Positions 46,979 through 55,413 of a stretch of 64,000 bases of DNA are shown one piece after another. The DNA is from Pseudoalteromonas rubra (GTDB lineage: Bacteria > Pseudomonadota > Gammaproteobacteria > Enterobacterales > Alteromonadaceae): the NCBI RefSeq assembly GCF_001482385.1, contig NZ_CP013612.1, positions 62,001 to 126,000 of the forward strand, given 5' to 3'. How positions within the stretch are numbered: the stretch's first letter is position 1; each line of letters starts with the position of its first letter. Both the position numbers and the translations under genes were made by a program. The notes below the pieces were generated by a model. That model saw only the letters and a list, made by a program, of their open reading frames with translations. It was not told where the DNA came from and ran no database searches.

Positions 46979-47737
46979 ATGAAGTTTTTAAAAGGATTTG
47001 GTCTGGTAACTGCCTGCTGGTTGAGCACCGCTGCGGCCTCCGTTCAACCAGCCAGCGTTTACGATAAAGCCCGTGACAGAGCCATTCCGGTTGAGATCAC
47101 TTATCCCGAATCTCAGTCACAGTGCAATGAAAAAGCCCTTTGCCCGGTGGCGTTCCTCGGCGCTGGCTACGGTATGTCGCATACTGATTATACCTTTTTA
47201 GCCAAAGTGCTGAATAAACACGGGTATCTGGTGGTTGCAATCGGACACGAATTACCGGGCGATCCGCCGCTTTCAGTCTCTGGTAATTTGTTTGAAACGC
47301 GCAGTGAAAACTGGCAGCGTGGTGCAAAGACACTGGAGTTTCTACACGGTGAATTGCAACGCAGCATAACAGGGTACGATTTTAATAATTTAACTTTGGT
47401 TGGCCACTCAAATGGCGGAGATATTGCTGCCTGGCTGGGTAATGAAGGCAAGCCCTATGTTAAACAGATCATTACCTTAGACCACCGCCGTGTGCCATTA
47501 CCAAAAACTAAGGATATCAAGGTACTGTCGATACGCGCAAGCGATTTTCCGGCAGACTCGGGCGTGCTGCCCAGCGAAGCGGAGCAAGTCGAGTTTGATA
47601 GCTGTGTGGTGACCATTCCTAAAGCGCGCCATGATGATATTGCCGACTTTGGCCCTGTCTGGTTAAAAGACAAGATAGTGCAGCTTATTCGTCTGCATTT
47701 GGGCGGAAAATCTTGCAAACAGTTGCAACAAGCATAG
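46979..47737 (+). CDS. Secreted alpha/beta hydrolase
   Basis: A 252-residue exported protein with a signal peptide of about 20 residues (A-A-A-S). The nucleophile elbow is GHSNGG (Ser in L-V-G-H-S-N-G-G-D), and a late R-H-D-D-I motif supplies the probable catalytic His. It lacks a lid domain and is close in size to small dienelactone/platelet-acetylhydrolase-like enzymes. Substrate unknown. CAGGAG lies just before the ATG. Confidence 0.8.
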   Translation: MKFLKGFGLVTACWLSTAAASVQPASVYDKARDRAIPVEITYPESQSQCNEKALCPVAFLGAGYGMSHTDYTFLAKVLNKHGYLVVAIGHELPGDPPLSVSGNLFETRSENWQRGAKTLEFLHGELQRSITGYDFNNLTLVGHSNGGDIAAWLGNEGKPYVKQIITLDHRRVPLPKTKDIKVLSIRASDFPADSGVLPSEAEQVEFDSCVVTIPKARHDDIADFGPVWLKDKIVQLIRLHLGGKSCKQLQQA

Positions 47738-47819
47738 TGGGCTGATAGAAAGACAATGACGGTGTGCGAGCCACACTGTCATATTCACCAACTAATCATA
47801 ATAATAAGAGCACCCTCAT

Positions 47820-48110
47820 ATGAAATACTTACTAATTGCCCTGTTTACCCTGGTTTTTATCGGCGGCTGCTCGTCAACTTCGCAGTCAGATCCTCAGGTT
47901 AAAAACGGCTATGTTCAGATGCAATTCGATATTAACGAGCAAGGCAGGCCCGAGAACATCCGAATTATTGAGTCAAGTCACAATGGCTTATTTGACCAAG
48001 AAGCCATACGCTCACTAAAAGAATGGAAATATAACCCTAAGACAGAGAATGGCACACCCGTCAGACAGACCAACCAAAAGGTACAGCTGGAATTTGATAT
48101 TAAAAATTAA
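47820..48110 (+). CDS. Small lipoprotein with TonB C-terminal-like domain
   Basis: A 96-residue lipoprotein: hydrophobic N-terminus ending in the lipobox I-G-G-C (Cys near residue 17), then a 75-residue domain with the pattern V-Q-M-Q-F-D-I-N-E-Q-G-R-P-E-N-I-R-I, I-R-S-L-K-E-W-K-Y-N-P and V-Q-L-E-F-D-I, matching TonB C-terminal folds. There is no Pro-rich spanning segment, so it is not a working TonB; it may be an orphan periplasmic domain bound to a membrane. No ExbBD genes are nearby. Confidence 0.75.
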   Translation: MKYLLIALFTLVFIGGCSSTSQSDPQVKNGYVQMQFDINEQGRPENIRIIESSHNGLFDQEAIRSLKEWKYNPKTENGTPVRQTNQKVQLEFDIKN

Positions 48111-48131
48111 GCAGGCAGTTCGTGAACAAAT

Positions 48132-48470
48132 TTATTTCGATTTGTCCCGTTTGTGGGTAATTTGACGCGCGGTTCTTCGTTTAGTGCCTATTCTAGATTT
48201 GACTTTCATCGGGCACAACAATGCAGCAACAGCGGCCAACAGTGGAATTACTACAGCGCCCAACAAAATCATGTCGACAGACCGTATGGTAAAAGCGAAG
48301 ACTGATATGAGCATTATGCTCAGGCTCATTGCGCCTGTTATCGTCCATAAAGCGCCTTTGTGAAGATAAAGTAGCGAACCACATAGTTTACAACGGACTT
48401 TTGTATCAAAGATAAGAAGCGATTTCTGCAATGGAGAAATTCCATTTTGGGCACATTCAGGGCACTTCAT
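48132..48470 (-). CDS. Membrane protein with N-terminal zinc ribbon
   Basis: A 112-residue protein. C-P-E-C near the N-terminus and C-K-L-C about 24 residues later form a probable zinc ribbon. Two hydrophobic helices follow (about 45-65 and 68-88), and the C-terminus is basic. The layout resembles small zinc-ribbon membrane proteins of unknown role. It converges with the TonB-C-like lipoprotein gene. Confidence 0.65.
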   Translation of the reverse strand: MKCPECAQNGISPLQKSLLIFDTKVRCKLCGSLLYLHKGALWTITGAMSLSIMLISVFAFTIRSVDMILLGAVVIPLLAAVAALLCPMKVKSRIGTKRRTARQITHKRDKSK

Positions 48471-48540
48471 TCACAAATTCCATTGAGCAAGATGAGTATC
48501 ATACTACTTTGATTTAACAACAATGGGTATGGGCGCTGGC

Positions 48541-48894
48541 TTACCCTTGCTCTATTTCCTCCAAAAACCGACTGAGTATCGCTTTACTCTCAGCCAGTCG
48601 CGCGGCTTTTTCATCAACGGCTTTGATTTCGCTATGTAACAGGTTTCTGAGCTCGTCACAGGGCTCAAAAATGGGCCTGTCGCCGCGAATACAGGGTAAA
48701 AACTGCAAAATGGTATTTAGTGTCATGCCTGCCGCGCTCAGTAACTGAATACGGGTCAGAGTCTGGATATCACTCGGTGTGTAGTGGCGATAGCCTGAGG
48801 GGGAGCGGCTGGGGTGAAGCAAGCCTTGCTCTTCGTAATACCGCAGCATGCGAATGCTGATCCCTGTTTGTTTCGATAACTCGCCGATTTTCAT
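48541..48894 (-). CDS. MerR-family transcriptional regulator
   Basis: A 117-residue protein with an N-terminal MerR winged helix (M-K-I-G-E-L-S-K-Q-T-G-I-S-I-R-M-L-R-Y-Y-E), a helix-rich dimerisation region and no long ligand domain. Cys residues in L-P-C-I-R-G-D-R and E-P-C-D-E could sense metal or redox state, but this is speculative. It is divergent from a class IV aminotransferase gene whose promoter has the over-long spacer typical of MerR targets. Confidence 0.85.
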   Translation of the reverse strand: MKIGELSKQTGISIRMLRYYEEQGLLHPSRSPSGYRHYTPSDIQTLTRIQLLSAAGMTLNTILQFLPCIRGDRPIFEPCDELRNLLHSEIKAVDEKAARLAESKAILSRFLEEIEQG

Positions 48895-48903
48895 GATGTG
48901 CTC

Positions 48904-48935
48904 TTGACTCTCACAGTACTGTCAGGGTTTATAGT
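48904..48935 (+). promoter_or_regulatory. MerR-type promoter with 20-bp spacer and palindromic operator
   Basis: TTGACT (48904-48909) and TATAGT (48930-48935) are separated by 20 bases. The spacer contains the perfect 10-bp palindrome ACAGTACTGT (48913-48922). MerR-family activators bind such spacers and realign the boxes. It points at the aminotransferase gene that starts at 48976. Confidence 0.7.
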
Positions 48936-48975
48936 ACTGGCTTCCAAAAAAGGTTTCAAACCGGGAGTTAATTGT

Positions 48976-49791
48976 ATGAATGAACACATCTTTACGCCGC
49001 AAACTGTGGTCAATGGCACGCTACTTCAGAGTTCACAGATGAGCCAGCTGGCCTTCTCTGGTTTTGCACATTTTACCGCTATGCAGGTACGTGACGGCAT
49101 GGCTAAAGGAATGGATCTGCATCTGGACAGGTTACGTCATGCCTCAGTCGAATTGTTTGGTCAGGCATTGTCTGATGAAGAAATTCTGACGTCTGTTCGT
49201 ACTGCCATCGTTGCGGCGGGCACGGACTTGTCTTTGACGGTGACCTTGTATTCTGCTCATGGAGAGTTCACCCTGGATAGTATGGACACCCAGCCGAATA
49301 TTATGGTTCGCACTGGTGTACCCGCGAATGGACCGAGCGGACCGCTGAAGCTGCTGGCTACCGAATATTGCCGACCTTTGCCTGAAATTAAACATGTTGG
49401 GGAGATCAGTAAAACTCACTACCTCCACAAGGCTGCACAGCAGGGCTATGATGATGCTGTATTTATAGATGATACCGGTTGTCTGAGTGAAGGGACCATC
49501 TGGAATCTGGCCTTTTGGGATGGTGAAACGGTGATTTGGCCACAGGCGCCAAAACTACAAGGCACTATGATGAGCATGGTTCAGCGGCAACTACGCTTAC
49601 TTAATATCGAGCAGCGTACTGAGCCTGTGACATTGGCGAGTTTGCTATCGCTTCGCGGGGCTGTGGTGATGAATTCCTGGACACCAGGTGTAGAAGTGGC
49701 GGAAATTTCGGGCCACAGCCTGAAAGAGTCTGAATCCTTATCTGAGCTTTTTCATCAGGCTTATACGGCTGAGCCTATGCAGGCAATCTAG
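48976..49791 (+). CDS. Class IV aminotransferase-like (branched-chain/ADC lyase fold) protein
   Basis: A 271-residue PLP-fold protein of class IV: the G-E-I-S-K-T-H-Y segment supplies the PLP Lys, followed by A-V-F-I-D-D-T-G-C-L-S-E-G-T-I-W-N-L-A-F, the usual strand-turn with the phosphate-binding E-G-T-x-W-N. It could be an aminodeoxychorismate lyase or a D/branched-chain amino acid aminotransferase; specificity is unclear. The ATG at 48976 is chosen because GGAG lies upstream; the longer frame to 48898 runs through the promoter. It is controlled probably by the divergent MerR protein. Confidence 0.82.
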   Translation: MNEHIFTPQTVVNGTLLQSSQMSQLAFSGFAHFTAMQVRDGMAKGMDLHLDRLRHASVELFGQALSDEEILTSVRTAIVAAGTDLSLTVTLYSAHGEFTLDSMDTQPNIMVRTGVPANGPSGPLKLLATEYCRPLPEIKHVGEISKTHYLHKAAQQGYDDAVFIDDTGCLSEGTIWNLAFWDGETVIWPQAPKLQGTMMSMVQRQLRLLNIEQRTEPVTLASLLSLRGAVVMNSWTPGVEVAEISGHSLKESESLSELFHQAYTAEPMQAI

Positions 49792-49798
49792 CGCGCTT

Positions 49799-49826
49799 AG
49801 CCCCGTTGCGTAAGCTATTCGGGGCT
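49799..49826. terminator. Hairpin between convergent genes
   Basis: AGCCCCG/CGGGGCT, a 7-bp stem with a 14-base loop, between the aminotransferase gene and the convergent membrane protein gene. Confidence 0.6.
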
Positions 49827-49850
49827 TGATGATGCATGGCCGTAATGTGC

Positions 49851-50453
49851 TTATTCATCGCTCAGTTCATTAAGTTGCTGTTCAACGCGCGCCAGCAAAG
49901 GTCCGAACCTTTTCTCGGCGGCGCGTTTATTCCAAAAGTAGATCCCCACCATACCAAGCAGCACGATCAGGTAATACAATTGCATTTGCGTATCGAGTTG
50001 AATCACCCCTTTATCATCCATGTTGGCGCCCAGCGTGATCAGCATAACACTGACAAAAATGGGCGCTATGTACCACCAGACTATACTCTCCAATAGCTGC
50101 TTTTGCTGAGCAAGCCTCTGCTGCTCCTGATGTAAATATGCCCGGATACTGTCATCTTTGCAGGGGGAAAGGCGGCGAGCTTTAAGCAATTTATAGGGGA
50201 TGTACAGGCTCGTCAGGGTGGCCAGAATACAGCCTAAAGACTGGACCCAGTTAAAGCTAATGGTGAGGCCATACAGCCAGACGGGAATAAGCAACAATGA
50301 AATGGAGATTTCCATAAAATCGCGCACTTTAATATCACGCTGATATTTTTTAGTTTTGACTTTAAGCTCATCGATTTGCAACGCCAGTTTTGCTTCTGAG
50401 CTGCTCGTTTCGATTTGCTGTGCAAAGTTGTGTTTTAGATCATCCAGCTTCAT
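49851..50453 (-). CDS. Membrane protein, probable ECF anti-sigma factor
   Basis: A 200-residue protein with a soluble helical N-terminus (about residues 1-45) and about four membrane helices in two pairs, separated by a coiled cytoplasmic loop. The start overlaps the stop of the sigma factor gene (ATGA), so the two are translationally coupled. That arrangement suggests an anti-sigma factor, although no ZAS zinc motif (HxxxCxxC) is seen and the family is not recognised; the assignment rests on context. Confidence 0.6.
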   Translation of the reverse strand: MKLDDLKHNFAQQIETSSSEAKLALQIDELKVKTKKYQRDIKVRDFMEISISLLLIPVWLYGLTISFNWVQSLGCILATLTSLYIPYKLLKARRLSPCKDDSIRAYLHQEQQRLAQQKQLLESIVWWYIAPIFVSVMLITLGANMDDKGVIQLDTQMQLYYLIVLLGMVGIYFWNKRAAEKRFGPLLARVEQQLNELSDE

Positions 50454-50938
50454 GATTCATCTCCTACAAAGTTCTGTTCAAACTCACGCTTAATGCGCTT
50501 TATCCGTGAGCGCACTGCGTTGTCACTTATCCCTAATACTTGTGCAATGTCTTCCGATTTCAGGCCATCCAGATACATCATCAGGACGCCAGCATCGATA
50601 TCACTGAGCTTGTCCATAAACTGATTCAGAATATCGGCCTGACAGCCAGCTTGTTCAGCGTGAGGTTGCTGTTTGCTGTGCCTCGAAACGGATTGTTTAA
50701 TGTCATTGTGTTTAATTCGGGTTTTGACAAAGGTGTTGGCCGTATTCAGCGCGACTTTATACACCCAGGTGCCGATTGAGGAGTGTCCCGAAAAGCTTTC
50801 ATAGCTGCGCCACAGTTGCAGCAGAATTTCCTGATACATATCGTCGCGGTCACTCGCTCCGCCATAGCGGTCGGCGATGTATCGGATCCGCCCATCGTTG
50901 TCAGCGAGCATCTGTTTGAATGCGTGTTGTGTGTTCAC
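50450..50938 (-). CDS. ECF RNA polymerase sigma factor
   Basis: A 162-residue sigma-70 family protein with only regions 2 and 4. Region 2 includes D-R-D-D-M-Y-Q-E-I-L-L-Q-L-W-R-S-Y, and a W-V-Y-K-V-A-L-N motif. Region 4 has the C-terminal helix-turn-helix in L-K-S-E-D-I-A-Q-V-L-G-I-S-D-N-A-V-R-S-R-I. Such sigma factors respond to envelope or extracellular stress. It is coupled to a downstream membrane protein that may restrain it. Its own promoter and targets are not identified. Confidence 0.9.
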   Translation of the reverse strand: MNTQHAFKQMLADNDGRIRYIADRYGGASDRDDMYQEILLQLWRSYESFSGHSSIGTWVYKVALNTANTFVKTRIKHNDIKQSVSRHSKQQPHAEQAGCQADILNQFMDKLSDIDAGVLMMYLDGLKSEDIAQVLGISDNAVRSRIKRIKREFEQNFVGDES

Positions 50939-51077
50939 TGTGTCCCTGCTTGTTGTTATTGATGATACTTAGTTAGTCGGCCACAGGAGTGAAATGTGTC
51001 ACAGCTTGGCAAAAAAGATAAGTGTATCTGGGTAAAAGCTGGAAATACGCAGGATTGCGGCGGGAGCATGATGATAT

Positions 51078-51104
51078 GCCAAAGCCCCGCGGGAGGGCTT
51101 TGGC
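51078..51104 (-). terminator. Terminator of the oligopeptidase gene
   Basis: A 10-bp perfect stem GCCAAAGCCC/GGGCTTTGGC with a 7-base loop lies about 18 bases beyond the stop of the oligopeptidase B-like gene, read on the minus strand. Confidence 0.7.
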
Positions 51105-51121
51105 TGCAATGGAGCACGCAG

Positions 51122-53284
51122 TTACAGTTTGCCCTCAGCCAGGCCAATGATAAAGCCATAGCTCAGCGCGATATCATTGATGCGCTTAAAGCGACCCGAT
51201 GCGCCACCGTGACCGGCAGACATATCGGTTTTTAACAACAGCGTGTTATCGTCGGTTTTGTACTCGCGCAATTTCGCAACCCATTTCGCAGGTTCAAAGT
51301 ACTGTACCTGAGAGTCATGCAAGCCAGTGGTGACCAGCATGTTCGGGTAGTTTTGTGCGCTCACCTGATCATAAGGTGAGTAAGAGCGCATATAGTCAAA
51401 ATAGACTTTGTCATTCGGGTTACCCCACTCATCGTACTCATTGGTTGTCAGCGGTAATGACTCATCCAGCATGGTGTTGATAACATCGACAAAGGGCACA
51501 GCTGAGTGCACACCGTGATACAGTTCAGGCTCCTGGTTGATCACCGCGCCCATCAACAGGCCGCCAGCACTGCCTCCGCGAGCATATAGACGTTTTGGAT
51601 CGCCGTATCCCGACTTAGTCAGTGCCTTGGTGACGTCGATGAAGTCATTAAAGGTATTCTTCTTATTGAGCTTTTTACCATCTTCATACCAGGGTCTGCC
51701 GAGTGCCTGAGAGCCACGAATATGGGCAATGGCATAAACAAAGCCACGATCCAGTAAGCTCAAAGTACTGACTCTGAAGTAAGGGTCACGGGTTGAGCCG
51801 TAAGATCCATAACCATACTGTAAGAGTGGGTTCGTACCATCTTTTTTGAATGTTGCCTTTTTATAAACCAGGGTTACCGGCACTTTGGTGCCATCTCTGG
51901 CCTCGATAAACAGACGTTCAGAGGCATAATCATTAGCGTTAAAGTCGCCCAGTACTTTAGTTTGCTTGCGCTGGGTTTTTTCCAGAGTAGTCAGGTCAAT
52001 GTCATAAATGGTTTTGGGTGTGGTGAGGCTCTGATAGCTGACCCGGACAAACTGACTATCTAGGGTTCGGTTGCCTGTCATTGACACCATATAGGCCGGA
52101 TCTTTAAACGTGAGCGCCTTGTGCTGTTTGGTTTTCAGATCCAGCACGTTCAGAGTGCCTATGCCCTCAACGCGAGATTGATAAACCAGGTGCTGATTAA
52201 ACAGTTCTACTTCTTCCAGCTTAGCATTGGGGTTGTGCGCAATGATGGTTTTCCATTTCCGCTTGTCAGCCATATCATTTTTGTGGGCTTTCATCAGCTT
52301 GAAATTAACGGCATTGTCATTGGTGTAAATAAAGTAGAAGTCACCTTGTTTGAGCAAGCTGTATTCATGGCCCTTGGTACGTGGCAAGAGGCGTTGTGGC
52401 TGAGCGTTAGGGTTTTTGGCATCAATGACTGATACCCCTTTGGCTTCTGTACTGTAGTGGACAATGTAAATTTCACTGCCTTCTTTGCTTTTTTCCAGGT
52501 AGGTATAATAGGTGTTGTCTTTTTCTTCGTAGACCAGTTCATCTTGTGATTGTTCTTCGCCCAGCACGTGACGATAGACCTGATAACCCAGCAACGTGAC
52601 GGGGTCTTTTTTAATGTAGTAAAGGCTACGGTTGTCGTTTCCCCACTCGATGCTATCCGCTGCACCCTCAAGTTTATCTGTGTAAATTTCGCCGGTTTCA
52701 AGGTTTTTAATACTCACAGTATAAATGCGACGGCTGAGGGTATCTTCCGCAAATGCCATGAGCTTGCCATCCGGGCTGATGCTAATCGCACCCAGCGCAT
52801 AATAAGATTGGCCTTCAGCTTGTTTGTTGGCGTTAAAAATCTCAGTGGCATTACTGCCGTCAGCATGTTTACTGCGATAGAAGTTACGGTATTCCTGATC
52901 GCCTTTAACTTCGCTGAAATAGTAGTAGTCGCCACGTTTATAAGGGACGCTACGGTCGTCTTTGGCGATTTTATTCTTAATTTCTTCAAACAGGGTCTCA
53001 CGCAATGTCCCAATAGGCGCCAGCTTCACGTCTGCGTAGCGGTTTTCCTGCTCAAGGTGAGTAAGTACTTTTTCTGAACTTCTTGAATCATCGCGTAGCC
53101 AGTGATAGTTGTCGACCAGTTCATAACCATGGATTTGGGTGACATGGGGCACTTTTTGTGCCACAGGGGGCTGAATTTGCTGCTGCGTTGTTTGGGTGTC
53201 TGTGTTGTTATTTGATGTGATCTGGCTGCAGGCACTGGCCAGTAAAACGGCACCTGCAATGGCGCTGAATTTAATCGTTGTCAT
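51122..53284 (-). CDS. Oligopeptidase B-like S9 peptidase lipoprotein
   Basis: A 720-residue serine peptidase. The N-terminus is a lipoprotein signal: a hydrophobic stretch ending L-L-A-S-A-C, so the enzyme is probably lipid-anchored. Unlike cytoplasmic oligopeptidase B it is thus envelope-located. The propeller domain spans about 70-420 and the C-terminal hydrolase domain contains R-G-G-S-A-G-G (nucleophile Ser), a G-L-H-D-S-Q-V loop with the Asp, and a G-H-G-G-A-S-G-R loop with the His. It cuts peptides after basic residues by family inference. The ATG at 53284 is fixed by AAGGAC; the frame continues to 53359 without support. Confidence 0.9.
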   Translation of the reverse strand: MTTIKFSAIAGAVLLASACSQITSNNNTDTQTTQQQIQPPVAQKVPHVTQIHGYELVDNYHWLRDDSRSSEKVLTHLEQENRYADVKLAPIGTLRETLFEEIKNKIAKDDRSVPYKRGDYYYFSEVKGDQEYRNFYRSKHADGSNATEIFNANKQAEGQSYYALGAISISPDGKLMAFAEDTLSRRIYTVSIKNLETGEIYTDKLEGAADSIEWGNDNRSLYYIKKDPVTLLGYQVYRHVLGEEQSQDELVYEEKDNTYYTYLEKSKEGSEIYIVHYSTEAKGVSVIDAKNPNAQPQRLLPRTKGHEYSLLKQGDFYFIYTNDNAVNFKLMKAHKNDMADKRKWKTIIAHNPNAKLEEVELFNQHLVYQSRVEGIGTLNVLDLKTKQHKALTFKDPAYMVSMTGNRTLDSQFVRVSYQSLTTPKTIYDIDLTTLEKTQRKQTKVLGDFNANDYASERLFIEARDGTKVPVTLVYKKATFKKDGTNPLLQYGYGSYGSTRDPYFRVSTLSLLDRGFVYAIAHIRGSQALGRPWYEDGKKLNKKNTFNDFIDVTKALTKSGYGDPKRLYARGGSAGGLLMGAVINQEPELYHGVHSAVPFVDVINTMLDESLPLTTNEYDEWGNPNDKVYFDYMRSYSPYDQVSAQNYPNMLVTTGLHDSQVQYFEPAKWVAKLREYKTDDNTLLLKTDMSAGHGGASGRFKRINDIALSYGFIIGLAEGKL

Positions 53285-53668
53285 GTTTGTCCTTGTTGAT
53301 TGCAGAGGGTGTGGTCTTGCATGGCTCTGAATGAAGCTGGGATTCAGAGCCCGAATCAATTGTTGTCGAATTGTAGTCTGAACATTAATAAATGGTCAAA
53401 GTGGCTGAGATAAACCGAATAGTTTTGCGATTAGCGACATAAAACAGAAAAAGTGGACAAGACTTATACGGAGATGACTGATGTCCCGCTGCCGAGTCGA
53501 GCTCTGTTTAAATTCCTCAAATGTGCACGAAGTGGATGGTTGCGGTTGGGGTCCTTTTGATTGTGAATTAGCACTCTTATCAATGTTTTGGATGTCTGAT
53601 ACCTGCATGTGTGGCTGATACTGGGGCTCTTTTGGAGCCCGTTGTGTTTTAGCATCAATCGGTGGTGG
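53285..53668. other. Gene-free stretch
   Basis: About 384 bases between the oligopeptidase and the TPR gene, both on the minus strand. It must contain the oligopeptidase promoter. Two minus-strand frames of 64-70 codons here have no ribosome sites or domains and are not called. Nothing else recognised. Confidence 0.5.
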
Positions 53669-54658
53669 CTAGGCTCTGACTAACTTTTTCAATACGGAGC
53701 GCGCTTTTTTCTTCAGCTTTTCACTCAGCGTTTCTGTTATGACTTCGTTTAGCAGTCGTTGCGCGAGCGTGGTTTTCTTTTGTGCCATGGCTATCGAAGC
53801 TAACCTGAATTTGACCTGGTTTTTATCGGGCAGGTCGTAGTGATAGGCAGCCTCATTCAGATATTGCTGAAGCGCGTTTTGCCCCTCGTCGTAATTGCTC
53901 TCCAGTTGCTGGCTTAAGGTGCCAATCAACACCAGAGACTGATATCGGGCTTTTTCTTGTTTCAGGTTTTTTGCCCGTATATTAGCTGCACGTCTGAACT
54001 GATTTAACGCCATTTCAGGCTCTTCCTGATCAAGATAGATTTGGCCTAAAGTATAAAAAAAGCGGGGATCGGCGGAAAAGTTTTGCTGCCCTATCTTTAT
54101 CAGGCGAGCAAACTCTTCTGGTTCATTTGACTTAGCGGCCAGGTGTAAGCGAGTCAGAAAAGCATCAAAGGGCGAGACTTTTTCCAGTGCCTGAATGTGC
54201 GTTAAAGCAGCCTGTTTATCACCACCAAACATGCTGGGCGCGTTGATGTAAAACTTGATCAGCGTACTGCGGTATTTACTATTGTCCGGTGCCAGTTCAA
54301 CTGCTTTGATGAATGAGGCTTTGAGTTTTTTGATATAACCGGACACGCTGAAAATACTGGCTTGTTCGGCAATTTTAGCGACGACTTCGGCGTGTGCAAA
54401 ATAGAGCTCCGGATTGTTTGGGTGCTGCTCTATGGCTGCTTCTAAGTGTTGTAGTGCCGTTTCGTCCTGATCGCTTCTAAGTGCTATGCGGGCCAGAAGC
54501 AGTGATTTTTGATAATCAGAGGTTTGCTGTTGCGACAAAATGGATTGCGCAAGGCGCAGATTACCTTTGTCGAATTCTGCCAGGCCCAGTTCAACACTGG
54601 CTGTGGTTATGTTGCAATAAACAAGCAGAGTAAGGGGAATAAGCAGTTTGCTTTTCAT
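53669..54658 (-). CDS. Exported TPR-repeat protein
   Basis: A 329-residue protein with a signal peptide of about 20 residues and tandem helical pairs consistent with about five TPR units (A-L-Q-H-L-E-A-A-I-E-Q-H-P-N-N-P-E-L-Y-F at about residue 60; D-P-R-F-F-Y-T-L-G-Q-I-Y-L-D-Q-E-E-P near 210). It probably serves as a periplasmic protein-binding scaffold. The ligand is not apparent, and the neighbours do not indicate a pathway. Confidence 0.8.
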   Translation of the reverse strand: MKSKLLIPLTLLVYCNITTASVELGLAEFDKGNLRLAQSILSQQQTSDYQKSLLLARIALRSDQDETALQHLEAAIEQHPNNPELYFAHAEVVAKIAEQASIFSVSGYIKKLKASFIKAVELAPDNSKYRSTLIKFYINAPSMFGGDKQAALTHIQALEKVSPFDAFLTRLHLAAKSNEPEEFARLIKIGQQNFSADPRFFYTLGQIYLDQEEPEMALNQFRRAANIRAKNLKQEKARYQSLVLIGTLSQQLESNYDEGQNALQQYLNEAAYHYDLPDKNQVKFRLASIAMAQKKTTLAQRLLNEVITETLSEKLKKKARSVLKKLVRA

Positions 54659-54748
54659 GAGTCTGTTTCCTTCTTAAATGTTCTAAATACAAATGTAATC
54701 TGCTGAATCCTTGGGTGTTTATGGTTCAGAGTCCTGTCATCTATCGAT

Positions 54749-55204
54749 TCAACTTTGAGCTGTGCTTAACACTGCCGCTTCAGGTGCACGCCACCGTATG
54801 ACCATCCAGGCTATGCTTAAAAGCAGGGTGAGCTGTATGCATGCCAGAAACAGGTAGAAAGGATCTGTTTCAATACCACCTAGTACAAACAGGAAAGTTA
54901 ACGGGACAGCCACCAGGTTACACAGGCGGTTTAATCGATAGCTGAGACATTGGGACAGGAAAATCATCACGATGGGGATCTCGATGAGTATGGCTGAGAC
55001 CAAAAGTAACTCCTGGGTGAGTTTAACCGAGCCTGAGTATCCGCTCATCAGAGTGTCTATTACCCCCGGAGTGATAAAGGCTGAAACAAAGGCCAAAATA
55101 TCGGCATAAATCATATTCAGCATAACTAACAGCCACAGTGTCGCGATTTTGATGCGAGTGCTTTTATCCTGTGATGCGCCAGTGGTTAAAATTGCGTTTG
55201 TCAT
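54749..55204 (-). CDS. DUF6326 family membrane protein
   Basis: A 151-residue inner membrane protein with four helices. The first helix region W-L-L-V-M-L-N-M-I-Y-A-D-I, followed by a loop with P-G-V-I-D-T-L-M-S-G-Y and the E-I-P-I-V-M-I-F-L-S helix, matches the DUF6326 family as I recall it. Function unknown. It is divergent from the membrane-bound AraC regulator, which may control it. Confidence 0.75.
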   Translation of the reverse strand: MTNAILTTGASQDKSTRIKIATLWLLVMLNMIYADILAFVSAFITPGVIDTLMSGYSGSVKLTQELLLVSAILIEIPIVMIFLSQCLSYRLNRLCNLVAVPLTFLFVLGGIETDPFYLFLACIQLTLLLSIAWMVIRWRAPEAAVLSTAQS

Positions 55205-55413
55205 AAGCGATTCCTTAAGTCATATTGGATGTCCCTGCAAGGTGTGCCAAAAGGCATATGCCCTGTTTTATCCAGGTTATCGTCAGACTAGTCATTTTGT
55301 GGGGATACGTCGTCCTGGCGTAAAGGCGCGGACAGTCTTGGTGGGAAGGGAAATTTAAAAGCAGATAAAACAAAATATTATGGAAAAGTTTATTTTGATG
55401 TCAGGGGAGTTAG

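Noticed and set aside
53396-53658. Two overlapping minus-strand frames upstream of the oligopeptidase
   Set aside because: No ribosome sites, low complexity, and probably promoter sequence.
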